A stretch of 7,578 bases of DNA from Ignavibacteriales bacterium. Lineage in GTDB: Bacteria; Bacteroidota; Ignavibacteria; Ignavibacteriales; Melioribacteraceae. The position numbers were made by a program, and so were the translations under genes. Within the stretch, counting starts at the first letter, position 1; every line of letters starts with the position of its first letter. The notes beneath the pieces were generated by a model. It worked only from the letters and a program-made list of their open reading frames with translations. It was not told where the DNA came from and did not search any database. This document shows, in pieces, positions 1-6,413 of the stretch. Location of the stretch: positions 1 to 7,578 of the forward strand of contig JAGVBL010000101.1 in the NCBI GenBank assembly GCA_020059785.1, read 5' to 3'.

Positions 1-605
1 ACATTAGAAGAAAAGTCAACTCCGCCAATCAAAGCTCCTCTCGCACCGGCAATAGCTCCACGGTCATGAGCTCTTCTTAAACCAAATTCTAAAACAGTAT
101 TTCCAACACTAATTTCTTTTAATCGAGCTGCTTTTGTCGCAATTAAAGTTTGATAGTTAAGTTGATTTAAAAGTGGAGTTTCCAAAATCTGAGCAATTGC
201 CAAAGGTGCATTGACCACAGTCAGAGGTTCATATGGATGAACCGCTCTTCCTTCAGGTATTGCCTTTAATGAAACTGAATTGAAATTACCATTTACTAAA
301 AGCCATTTTAAGAAATCATCATGATACAGTTTCTTCCCCAGTGAATTTTTATGGTTTCTGAGAAGGGAAATATCTTTACTTGTAATTTTTGTATTTTGCA
401 TCCAGTCTACAAACCATTCTAAACCGGAATTAATACAATATCCAGCTTTGTGACTTCCATAATCAGGGTATCTTCTAAAAAAATGATCGAATTGCGCTTG
501 AACTTCATGCAGTCCATTTTTAAAATATAGTTGAGCCATTGAAAGCTGATACTGGTCAGTAAATAAAAAACCTTCTGAAATCTTTTGGCTGAATTTTTTT
601 AACAT
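1..605 (-). CDS. pncB: Nicotinate phosphoribosyltransferase, N-terminal part (runs off left edge)
   Basis: Converts nicotinate plus PRPP to nicotinate mononucleotide in the cytoplasm, the second step of NAD salvage from nicotinamide. My translation from the ATG at 605-603 gives 201 complete codons with no stop; family members are about 400-490 aa, so about half is visible. Recognisable segments are FTDQYQLSMAQLYF (about 15-28), FDHFFRRYPDYG (39-50), YEPLTVVNAPLAIAQILET (125-143), NYQTLIATKAARL (150-162) and EFGLRRAHDRGAIAGARGA (173-191) with GGVDFSSNV at the cut edge. This is the usual order of conserved NAPRTase blocks. The catalytic histidine region would lie beyond the window. The start lies 3 nt after the pncA stop, so the two genes are almost certainly co-transcribed and perhaps translationally coupled. 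I see no clear Shine-Dalgarno, which is common in this group of bacteria. Confidence 0.93.
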   Translation of the reverse strand, partial: MLKKFSQKISEGFLFTDQYQLSMAQLYFKNGLHEVQAQFDHFFRRYPDYGSHKAGYCINSGLEWFVDWMQNTKITSKDISLLRNHKNSLGKKLYHDDFLKWLLVNGNFNSVSLKAIPEGRAVHPYEPLTVVNAPLAIAQILETPLLNQLNYQTLIATKAARLKEISVGNTVLEFGLRRAHDRGAIAGARGALIGGVDFSSN

Positions 606-608
606 ATT

Positions 609-1217
609 TTAAATTATTTCATTACTTGTAATAATTTTGGTATCTCTTTGAACCAATTCTTTCTTTATAAGCAAATAATTATTATTATCAATAGATCTGA
701 TAGCGTCTTCAATTATCACAACCTTAAATCCTTCATATAAGGCATCTTTAGCAGAATAGTAGACACAAAAATCACCTGCTAATCCGGCAATAAAAATTTT
801 ATCTATGTTTCTACCTTTAAAGTAAGAAACCAAACCCGTTGCTTTATTATGTCCATTATCAAAAAAGGCACTATAACTATCAATTCCAGGGTCCATACCT
901 TTTCTAAAGATGGCTTCAATTTTTCTTGTGCTTAAATCTTTGTGAAAATTAGCACCCAAGCTTTCCTGAACACAATGATTCGGCCATAATATTTGTTCGA
1001 TTCCATTTAAAATAATTTTATCAAATATTTTTTTGTTGGTATGGTTTGAAGCAAAACTTTTATGGTTATTAGGATGCCAATCCTGTGTAGCTACTACCAA
1101 ATCGAATTTATCTTGAATTTGATTTATAATAGGGATTACTTCGTTCCCATTTGGAACAGATAGAGCTCCGCCAGGTAGAAAGTCATATTGAATATCAACA
1201 ATTAATAATGCTATCAT
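609..1217 (-). CDS. pncA: Nicotinamidase
   Basis: Hydrolyses nicotinamide to nicotinate and ammonia, supplying the substrate of the pncB product encoded immediately downstream. At 202 aa it has the normal length of the isochorismatase-fold nicotinamidases. All expected active-site residues are visible: Asp8 in VDIQYDFLPGG, Lys106 in FRKGMDP and Cys151 in GLAGDFCV form the catalytic triad, with the nucleophilic cysteine last. Asp46 and His48 in TQDWHP and His81 in WPNHCV are the metal ligands by analogy with the E. coli and yeast enzymes. The block IDSYSAFFDN (112-121) is also typical. The ATG at 1217-1215 is the only start that keeps the conserved first beta strand. No strong Shine-Dalgarno precedes it. 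The gene starts 47 nt after the stop of the polA remnant, on the same strand. Confidence 0.96.
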   Translation of the reverse strand: MIALLIVDIQYDFLPGGALSVPNGNEVIPIINQIQDKFDLVVATQDWHPNNHKSFASNHTNKKIFDKIILNGIEQILWPNHCVQESLGANFHKDLSTRKIEAIFRKGMDPGIDSYSAFFDNGHNKATGLVSYFKGRNIDKIFIAGLAGDFCVYYSAKDALYEGFKVVIIEDAIRSIDNNNYLLIKKELVQRDTKIITSNEII

Positions 1218-1264
1218 AAATTAACCGTTAAGTTTTATTCTTCATACGAAAAATAATTTTATAA

Positions 1265-1594
1265 TTAATGTGCATCAAGCCAGTTATCGCCAACACCGGT
1301 ATCAACAACATCCGGAACGTTGAGAAGTAGGGCTTCTTCCATTAACTTTTTAACAAGAGGAATTAAATCGTCAATTTCATTTTTGTGTGCGTCAAAAACT
1401 AACTCATCGTGAATCTGTAAAACCATCTTACTCTTAAATTTATTTTTTTCAAGTGCTTTGTGGATATTTATCATAGCTGGTTTAATCATATCGGCAGCAG
1501 TACCTTGAATAGGCATATTGATTGAAACACGTTCTTCAAATTGTCTTACAATTCTTTTATTGCTGTTAATGTTCCTTAAAACGGTAAAGATTTT
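1265..1594 (-). pseudogene. polA: Orphan 3' end of DNA polymerase I (truncated polA)
   Basis: This open stretch of 109 codons matches only the extreme C-terminus of bacterial DNA polymerase I. From about codon 5 it reads like the end of the palm domain: VLRNINS, RIVRQFEERVSIN, MPIQGTAADMIK, then motif C as QIHDELVF with the catalytic Asp, and the family ending GVGDNWLDAH. An intact enzyme is about 850-950 aa. The 5'-nuclease and proofreading regions, motif A and the O-helix (motif B) are all absent. Reading upstream, homology fades near 1580 and an in-frame stop occurs at 1597-1595. There is no credible start for the conserved part: the first Met (1516) lies inside the conserved MPIQG block. 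The preserved sequence shows no internal stop or frameshift, so the break looks recent or the copy is a displaced gene end. It cannot be a working polymerase. Alternatives are an assembly junction or an element inserted in polA with the rest to the right of this window. Confidence 0.85.
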
Positions 1595-1781
1595 TTAAAC
1601 CACAGTTCTTACAATTACTACTAATTGTTATTTGACTAATTTACTCAATTATCATTTGGTCTAAGACCCTTCTTCAATATAGCAATTTTATCATAGACCT
1701 ATTTTTAATAAATTATCCATATTTATATTTACCCGCCCACATTAAAGAGGCGGGTATTCAAATAGTTCTGTTATAATTCTT
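1595..1781. other. AT-rich junction region between the polA remnant and the barrel gene
   Basis: About 190 bases with no open frame of note. The left end is the edge of the polA homology; the right end holds the GC-rich hairpin at 1730-1756. The 10-mer tcttacaatt occurs at 1607-1616 and also inside the polA remnant at 1544-1553, flanking the break. It is short and AT-rich enough to be chance. I see no transposase fragment, tRNA or terminal inverted repeat here. Confidence 0.5.
1730..1756 (-). terminator. GC-rich hairpin, possible terminator of the barrel gene
   Basis: The arms tacccgcc (1730-1737) and ggcgggta (1749-1756) pair perfectly over 8 bp around an 11-nt loop, in very AT-rich surroundings. 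The hairpin lies 25 nt past the stop of the outer-membrane barrel gene, the right place for a terminator on the minus strand. After the stem the minus strand reads AATATAAATATGG, not a clean U-run, so intrinsic termination is plausible but not certain. The arm core ACCCGCC recurs in other intergenic stretches of the window, so the hairpin may also be a repeat or a protein-binding site. Confidence 0.45.
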
Positions 1782-2333
1782 TTAATAAATAAAATAATTT
1801 ACACCGACCGCAATTTGAAATACATTACTTTTACTTTTATCATAAAAGTACATACCTGATGGCAGCGTATAATCTATAAAACTATAATTAATGCTCGCTT
1901 CTAATGCGAAATAATTGGTCACAAAGAAATTTATTCCGCCGGTTAACTTGAGTTCTGTTGACTTTATTTTATCATTAGTAGAACTATATGTTTGTTCGTT
2001 GTATGAATATGCAAGTCCGGCGAATGGTTTTATCTTTTCTAGATCAAAATAATATCTAATTGCCGGTCCCAATCCTAAACTTGTACTATTAGATTTTCCC
2101 ATTGAATAACGTTCATATTTAATCGAAATAGCAGTATAAAAATTATCAACAAAGAAATATCCGGCTTGCGGATTGAAAGTAAAAACAGTTGTGTTATCTT
2201 CAAGTTTTTCGTAAGACTGACTTGAGTAGGATATACTACCGCCTAGTGTAACTGAACCTTTACCTATCGGCGATTGTGCGCTAATAACGGTCTGGAAAAA
2301 CACTACAACGAGAACTACAAATAACTTTTTCAT
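1782..2333 (-). CDS. Small outer-membrane beta-barrel protein
   Basis: Predicted 183-aa porin-like or OmpW/OmpX-sized barrel of the outer membrane; no ligand or substrate can be assigned. Residues 1-19 are a clear Sec signal peptide (MKKLFVVLVVVFF... ending ISA), with cleavage likely before Gln20. The mature part is a series of alternating-polarity strands rich in Gly, Tyr, Phe and Ser: VTLGGSISYS, FTFNPQAGYFF, FYTAISIKYERYS, LGLGPAIRYYF, IKPFAGLAYSY, LKLTGGINFFV, FALEASINYSF and FQIAVGVNYFIY. This is consistent with about eight strands. The chain ends in Tyr, as expected of a BAM-recognised C-terminal strand. I chose the ATG at 2333-2331 over an in-frame start 27 codons upstream because GGAGGGG (2346-2340) sits 6 nt before it and the signal peptide begins there. 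It stands alone, between the GC-rich repeat element upstream and a hairpin downstream. Confidence 0.82.
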   Translation of the reverse strand: MKKLFVVLVVVFFQTVISAQSPIGKGSVTLGGSISYSSQSYEKLEDNTTVFTFNPQAGYFFVDNFYTAISIKYERYSMGKSNSTSLGLGPAIRYYFDLEKIKPFAGLAYSYNEQTYSSTNDKIKSTELKLTGGINFFVTNYFALEASINYSFIDYTLPSGMYFYDKSKSNVFQIAVGVNYFIY

Positions 2334-2339
2334 TTCATA

Positions 2340-2346
2340 CCCCTCC
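2340..2346 (-). promoter_or_regulatory. Strong Shine-Dalgarno fixing the barrel-gene start
   Basis: GGAGGGG on the minus strand, 6 nt before the ATG at 2333. It lies inside the longer open frame beginning at 2414, so it argues against that longer start. Confidence 0.75.
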
Positions 2347-2474
2347 ATTGGATTAGAATTAAAATAATTTGTTTTATTGTCTATACGAGAATTAAATATG
2401 AACAAAAATATCAATTAATTATAACTACCTTCATGAATGATTTTTTTAAATGTACAAATTCATTAATTCCTTAA

Positions 2475-2750
2475 ATAACAACTACTTTACCGCTCGCCGG
2501 CAGTTTACCCGGCGCTTTCTGTCGGGCACAGAACAGCTATGCCGAATAGTTGCAACTACTTTGTATTTACTTGTCCCCCGTATTTGTAGCAGATAAAAAT
2601 GTTTCTTATGCCGAAGGCACTCCTTCGGAGGAACAACCTACCTTAAAGAGCAATAAACAATTACAACACAACAATATAATTACACAAAAGCCGCACTGGA
2701 AAACAGTTTACCCGGCTCTGCCGGGCTGTCCGTGTTGAGCGGCGGGTTAT
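2475..2750. repeat. GC-rich palindrome-rich non-coding element (cassette-site or dispersed-repeat-like)
   Basis: This stretch differs sharply from its AT-rich flanks. Its outer ends are inverted: ATAAC (2475-2479) with CCGCTC (2490-2495) on the left mirror GAGCGG (2737-2742) with GTTAT (2746-2750) on the right. Inside are the hairpins cgccgg/ccggcg (2495-2514, 8-nt loop), ccgaagg/ccttcgg (2611-2628, 4-nt loop) and cccggc/gccggg (2711-2725, 3-nt loop), plus the palindrome AGTTGCAACT (2548-2557). Direct repeats are cagtttacccggc (2501-2513 and 2704-2716), caactacttt (2479-2488 and 2553-2562) and tatgccgaa (2538-2546 and 2607-2615). It lies past the 3' end of the lipoprotein gene. The right end has the GTTGAGC-GGCGG-GTTATAT layout of an integron attC end, but the whole is far longer than a usual attC site and the left end fits poorly. 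A non-autonomous dispersed repeat is at least as likely. A 62-codon open frame inside it looks spurious. Confidence 0.6.
2711..2725 (-). terminator. Tight GC hairpin downstream of the lipoprotein gene
   Basis: cccggc and gccggg form a 6-bp all-GC stem with a 3-nt loop, 46 nt past the lipoprotein stop. On the minus strand it is followed by TAAACTGTTTTCC, which is only partly T-rich. It could end the protease-lipoprotein transcript, but it is also part of the repeat-like element, so the terminator role is tentative. Confidence 0.3.
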
Positions 2751-2771
2751 ATTTCATTCATTTATAAACGA

Positions 2772-3704
2772 TTATTCCTCCAGCCATACATCAATGTCAT
2801 AAGAAATATTTTTCAACAAGTAGTCGGTTTTGCCAGTCATAAAATCATGATAAAGTAAATCAGCAATAAATTCATTACTGCTTTCATTTTTTACAGTAAA
2901 TAACAAATATCTTTTATCTTGTGTCCAGTACTTAGGATGCAATATTCTTAAATTTGGTATACTGAATTTCAATTCTATGCTCTTTTTTGTTTTAACATTC
3001 AATCGGCTAAAACTACCATAATTTCCCAGCAATGAGTATGTTGTACTATAAATAATTTCTGTTTCATCATTGCTAATCAGCGGTCTATTAAACAATCGTT
3101 GTGGAGAAGTAATAACAGTATCAATACCTCCCGAAATTATATCAACAAAATAGAGGCCATAATTTCCATTCCTTTCTAATTGGGCATGTAATAATACCTT
3201 CTGATTATCTTTTGTCCATGGGTTTGGTCCGAAATCTTGAGAATTTGAAGTCTCGTATAATTGTTTAATAATTTTTCCTCCAGCGATATCAAATAATACC
3301 GGCCTTTCGGGAGATGAGCCAAAAAGATTATAGACAATATACTTTTCGTCAGAGCTAAATCTTGGGGTCAAGACTTGTAATTGAGCTTTTAAATCTTGTC
3401 TGCTTGTACCATCCTCATTAATTAAGAATAAGTTTCGCGCGACAGTGTATAAAATCTTTTTCCCATCCTTAGACCAGCTTGGCTCTGATAAATTTATATA
3501 TATCTTTTCGGCTGTATCAATTACCTTCCTATTTGTTCCATCAATATTCATTACTGCAAGCTCTTTTCTGTCAGAATCATAATAATGAATTACATAAACA
3601 ACCTTACCTCTGAAGTTTGGTTTATCTAATTCATTATCAACAGTGTCGCAAGCCGTAACAAAAAGCATTAATCCAGCGGCAATAACTAATATTATTATTT
3701 TCAT
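2772..3704 (-). CDS. Lipoprotein with TolB-like PD40 beta-propeller repeats
   Basis: Predicted 310-aa envelope lipoprotein. Residues 1-18 are a hydrophobic signal ending in the lipobox VTAC, so Cys19 should be lipidated after cleavage. The segment after it (CDTVDNELDKP) is acidic and may influence sorting. The rest carries at least five PD40/WD40-like blade motifs of the form W/F-S-x-D-x-K-x-I-x-Y: PSWSKDGKKILYT (about 75), PRFSSDEKYIVY (114), PWTKDNQKVLLH (162), PLISNDETEIIYS (208) and KYWTQDKRYLLFT (about 258). An upstream strand reads LAVMNIDGTNRKVI. This is the propeller type seen in TolB and in many bacterial surface lipoproteins; it binds partners or peptides and has no catalytic residues visible here. 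The ATG at 3704 has GGAG 5 nt upstream; an in-frame TTG at 3731 is a weaker start. It follows the metalloprotease by 41 nt, suggesting co-transcription. Partner unknown. Confidence 0.82.
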   Translation of the reverse strand: MKIIILVIAAGLMLFVTACDTVDNELDKPNFRGKVVYVIHYYDSDRKELAVMNIDGTNRKVIDTAEKIYINLSEPSWSKDGKKILYTVARNLFLINEDGTSRQDLKAQLQVLTPRFSSDEKYIVYNLFGSSPERPVLFDIAGGKIIKQLYETSNSQDFGPNPWTKDNQKVLLHAQLERNGNYGLYFVDIISGGIDTVITSPQRLFNRPLISNDETEIIYSTTYSLLGNYGSFSRLNVKTKKSIELKFSIPNLRILHPKYWTQDKRYLLFTVKNESSNEFIADLLYHDFMTGKTDYLLKNISYDIDVWLEE

Positions 3705-3709
3705 AAACA

Positions 3710-3713
3710 CTCC
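3710..3713 (-). promoter_or_regulatory. Shine-Dalgarno fixing the lipoprotein start
   Basis: GGAG on the minus strand, 5 nt before the ATG at 3704. It supports that start over an upstream in-frame TTG and puts the signal peptide at the very N-terminus. Confidence 0.6.
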
Positions 3714-3745
3714 AACTGTTTTTCGCAACAACCATAACGCGATTA

Positions 3746-5992
3746 TTATTTTGCCAGCATTACTTTTAAGGTTTTTATAGCATTACTAGTTTGCAGTGTA
3801 ATTAAATACAATCCGCTTGAATATTTTGACCCATCCCAAATAGTGTTGTGTATACCAGGTAATACTTTTCCATCATAAATTTTTTCAAGCTCTTGACCAA
3901 GTATATTAAAGACTCTTATTAAGATGTTGCTTTCTTCCGGTAATGAATATGATATAGTTGTAACAGGATTAAACGGGTTGGGATAATTGGAAATACTCAA
4001 TTCGGTTGGAATTATCTCTTCGAATGTAACGTCAACATTCTCGTTTACATCATCTTTTTCAATACTAAGACTAGCCCAAATATTTAAAACATTGACATAA
4101 TTTGATTCGGAAGAAAGAAGCCAATTATTATCAACTGTTTTAACGTAATAAAAAATGTCATCTTCAATAAAATCATACTGAACAGTAACATTATAATCTA
4201 TGAAACTTGTTCCAGCAGTTAAACCTACGAGTGTAAAACTGCTTTCGTTATATTTTTTACGATAAATTTTATAATGGTTGACGTCGGGATCATTCGGCGG
4301 CGTCCATTGAATCGTTGGGTTGCCTCCATAACTACCAGAAATAATTACATTTGTTGGCGGGGATGGTGGATTGTTTGCGTGGTCGCCAACTCCATGATCT
4401 GCAAAAATGTTTTGTATTGTGTTTGTTGTTGAAGAATTTTGATATTCGTTAATAAGTCTATCGCGAAAGTTAAGAAATGCCAAATTATAGTTATTAAAAT
4501 TATTCATTTGAGCAAACAATACATTTTGAAACCCAGATATATTTTGTAGATGAGAAATTATATGAGAAAATAATTCCCCAAATTGATAGATACCAAGTAA
4601 AGAATTATAATAATTGGTATTGGGATTATAAATATATCTTGCCTGGCTTGGAAGTGCATAAGTTAAAATTGTAGGTATTCCGGAATATGAATAGGCAAAG
4701 TAGTCGGCTAATCCTTCTAATAGGCCTTGATATTCTGGTTGTGATGTATTGTTATAATAACATTGTCTATCAAGTTGTATCTTATGTACATACTCATGAT
4801 AAATTACATTTGCTTCTCTTGAAAAATTTGGATCAGTTGGAACACCGTTATCAAAATAAATAAAATCAACCCCTTCGTTATAGCCTGAATTTCTTGAAGG
4901 TTTATTCCAAGCAATAGATACGTTTATTTGATTAAAGTTAGGTGTATAGAAATTGTTTATAAAGTTTTGTCGGAATTTTGAAATGTGATAATAAACGTTT
5001 ACCTCATCAAAGTCTTGGGTGGTGGGTGAATGTGTAAAATTATTTGGATCGCCACTTATATAAGTAGCACGGTCTCCTGAAGTTTTGTAAACATTTGCAT
5101 AAGTGCCTTGTAAATAATTGCTTGTGTTGAGTAAAGGTAACTGAGCTTGGGATGTCTCAAATTCTAAATTTGATGATTGTGGATATGTGTTGAAAATCAA
5201 TCCTTGAGGAGTTTGGTAGTTTAGTAATAAGTCCGTTTTCTGATTTTGAGATGGAAAGCCGATTGTTATATTATTACCATCGGAAGAATTTATTTTTAAA
5301 TCATTCTTTGAAATTATTTCTCCATTTGAGGCGGATACTATATACTTCCAACTTTCGCCAATTTGTTCATTTACAAGATAAAAATCCCAAACAAGTTCAA
5401 ATTTACCTTTATTAGATAAAATGTAATGTTTCTTATCCTTTTGAACAAATCCAGTTTTACCAATATTAAAAGCTGCTATATTAATTGCAGATTCAAATGA
5501 AACATTAGGTGTTGTGTTAATATCAATTTGTTCAGAATAAAAAGTACCGCTGAAATAGAATATTTCACCATTCTCTGTTACGCCAAAAGTGCATTGAGTT
5601 CCATTGATGGGTATATTTTTGTATTCTTGTTGATAATCATAATAGTTGCCATTAATAGAGTTTCTTTGAGAGAGAAATGAAAGATTTGGTTTCTGTAAAT
5701 TAGAGTTAACTTTCTCAGCTTTTGAATTGTTTTTCCTTTCGAATAATTTGTTAACATACATCAAAAAATTTTGAATTGCGGATTCAGGAGTTTTCCCGAA
5801 ACTCTTTGTTTTAGTTCCATACATAGAAGCAGGAGTACCAGTTACTTTATCCCAGCAAACATACCAATCGGTGTGCTCTTGCCAAAACTTATTTAATGAA
5901 GCTAATTGAGATGAATCAGGTAGTATTTGTGAATGTAACATTGTTGATAAAAATAATAACCATAACGTTAAAACTATGATTGAACGTTTCAT
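3746..5992 (-). CDS. Secreted zinc metalloprotease (gluzincin) with FnIII and type IX sorting domain
   Basis: Predicted 748-aa secreted protease precursor, numbered here from the ATG at 5992. Residues 1 to about 21 are a signal peptide (MKRSIIVLTLWLLFL...). Residues about 40-235 look like the FTP plus PepSY propeptide of thermolysin/fungalysin-type enzymes, with IPINGTQCTFGVTENGEI near 127 and ELVWDFYLV...KYIVSASNGEI near 199-227. The catalytic domain spans about 295-540: HEYVH (399-403) supplies two zinc-ligand histidines and the catalytic Glu, and Glu426 in LLEGLADYFAYSYSG is the likely third ligand. GIYQFGELFSHIISHL follows at 467. A fibronectin type III domain (about 543-638) comes next. 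Residues about 666-748 form a Por-type sorting domain (NYPNPFNPVTTISYSLP ... SSGLYLITLQT), removed when type IX secretion delivers the protein outside. The GTG at 5998 overlaps the Shine-Dalgarno, so the ATG is preferred. Substrate unknown; exact peptidase family not settled. Confidence 0.88.
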   Translation of the reverse strand: MKRSIIVLTLWLLFLSTMLHSQILPDSSQLASLNKFWQEHTDWYVCWDKVTGTPASMYGTKTKSFGKTPESAIQNFLMYVNKLFERKNNSKAEKVNSNLQKPNLSFLSQRNSINGNYYDYQQEYKNIPINGTQCTFGVTENGEIFYFSGTFYSEQIDINTTPNVSFESAINIAAFNIGKTGFVQKDKKHYILSNKGKFELVWDFYLVNEQIGESWKYIVSASNGEIISKNDLKINSSDGNNITIGFPSQNQKTDLLLNYQTPQGLIFNTYPQSSNLEFETSQAQLPLLNTSNYLQGTYANVYKTSGDRATYISGDPNNFTHSPTTQDFDEVNVYYHISKFRQNFINNFYTPNFNQINVSIAWNKPSRNSGYNEGVDFIYFDNGVPTDPNFSREANVIYHEYVHKIQLDRQCYYNNTSQPEYQGLLEGLADYFAYSYSGIPTILTYALPSQARYIYNPNTNYYNSLLGIYQFGELFSHIISHLQNISGFQNVLFAQMNNFNNYNLAFLNFRDRLINEYQNSSTTNTIQNIFADHGVGDHANNPPSPPTNVIISGSYGGNPTIQWTPPNDPDVNHYKIYRKKYNESSFTLVGLTAGTSFIDYNVTVQYDFIEDDIFYYVKTVDNNWLLSSESNYVNVLNIWASLSIEKDDVNENVDVTFEEIIPTELSISNYPNPFNPVTTISYSLPEESNILIRVFNILGQELEKIYDGKVLPGIHNTIWDGSKYSSGLYLITLQTSNAIKTLKVMLAK

Positions 5993-5995
5993 GTG

Positions 5996-6002
5996 CACCT
6001 CT
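5996..6002 (-). promoter_or_regulatory. Shine-Dalgarno fixing the protease start
   Basis: AGAGGTG on the minus strand. The AGAGG core is 5 nt before the ATG at 5992 and overlaps the alternative GTG at 5998, which rules that GTG out as a practical start. Confidence 0.65.
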
Positions 6003-6367
6003 TTTTAATTAAATATAACTATCAATTAACCCGCCACAGGATACTTTGTCTTTATCATGATATCCAGCATCGTTTATTTTGTTTTAAAATTTTTTTTTGT
6101 TTTCATCATACTATCACATTACAAAAATTGCGGACAAGTGTTCTATCTGAACTAAAGGAATAGAGAATCTTTTATTTAGACCTATATTCATCAGAACTAA
6201 ACTCCCCGTGTTTAATTCCAAAGCATATATCGTAGAAGGGCAGATTCTAGATATCAGGTATGTGAATTATGTTTCTAACATTCGCAACTTAAAATATGTA
6301 TGTGGAAATAGCAAGTAAAATATTCGTCTGCTTTAATGACGCATCTAGAGTTTTTACACTCTCTTAT

Positions 6368-6395
6368 TTGAAATCTTGACTTTACAGCTCATAAT
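6368..6395 (+). promoter_or_regulatory. Candidate promoter for the hydrolase-bioY unit
   Basis: TTGAAA (6368-6373) and CATAAT (6390-6395) sit 16 nt apart, a reasonable sigma70-like pair. Transcription would begin about 12 nt before the ATG at 6414, leaving almost no leader, in line with the missing Shine-Dalgarno there. An alternative TTGACT at 6376 lacks a good partner at the right distance. Bacteroidota-type promoters differ from this consensus, so the call is tentative. Confidence 0.35.
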
Positions 6396-6413
6396 AGCCA
6401 TATTTCGATTAGA

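Larger units (their letters stand above)
5993..6413. other. Divergent intergenic region between the protease and the hydrolase
   Basis: About 420 bases separate two divergent transcripts, so promoters in both directions should lie here. I see an ACCCGCC motif at 6029-6035, a homopolymer-rich stretch with a run of Ts near 6090, and a small inverted repeat agagt/actct (6347-6351 and 6358-6362). A plausible plus-strand promoter lies at its right end. The middle (about 6120-6340) contains no gene, RNA or repeat I can recognise in either direction. Confidence 0.6.

Noticed and set aside
1265..1516. Treating the 83-codon ATG-started frame as a real small gene
   Set aside because: Pol I homology continues upstream of that Met without a break (RIVRQFEERVSIN precedes MPIQG), so the Met is internal to a conserved block and not a start.
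1544..1616. tcttacaatt repeated at 1544-1553 and 1607-1616 as a target-site duplication around the polA break
   Set aside because: The first copy lies inside intact polA homology instead of at its edge, so it cannot flank an insertion at the breakpoint; the 10-mer is AT-rich and may be chance.
2334..2414. N-terminal extension of the barrel protein by 27 residues
   Set aside because: The extension is polar and would bury the signal peptide; the strong Shine-Dalgarno at 2340-2346 lies inside it.
2550..2738. 62-codon plus-strand open frame starting MQLLCIYLSP
   Set aside because: It lies entirely within the palindrome-rich element; its residues are dictated by the hairpins (for example the PALPG part comes from the cccggc/gccggg stem). 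It has no Shine-Dalgarno and resembles no family I know. Best explained as chance within a non-coding repeat.
2475..2750. Calling the element a true integron attC site
   Set aside because: Only the right end resembles the L'/R' layout; the left end has 10 nt instead of about 5 between the paired boxes, the length is about double the usual maximum, and no integrase or cassette array is visible in the window.
6347..6362. agagt/actct inverted repeat upstream of the hydrolase as an operator or terminator
   Set aside because: Only 5 bp per arm in AT-rich sequence; too weak to support a function, including a biotin-repressor site.
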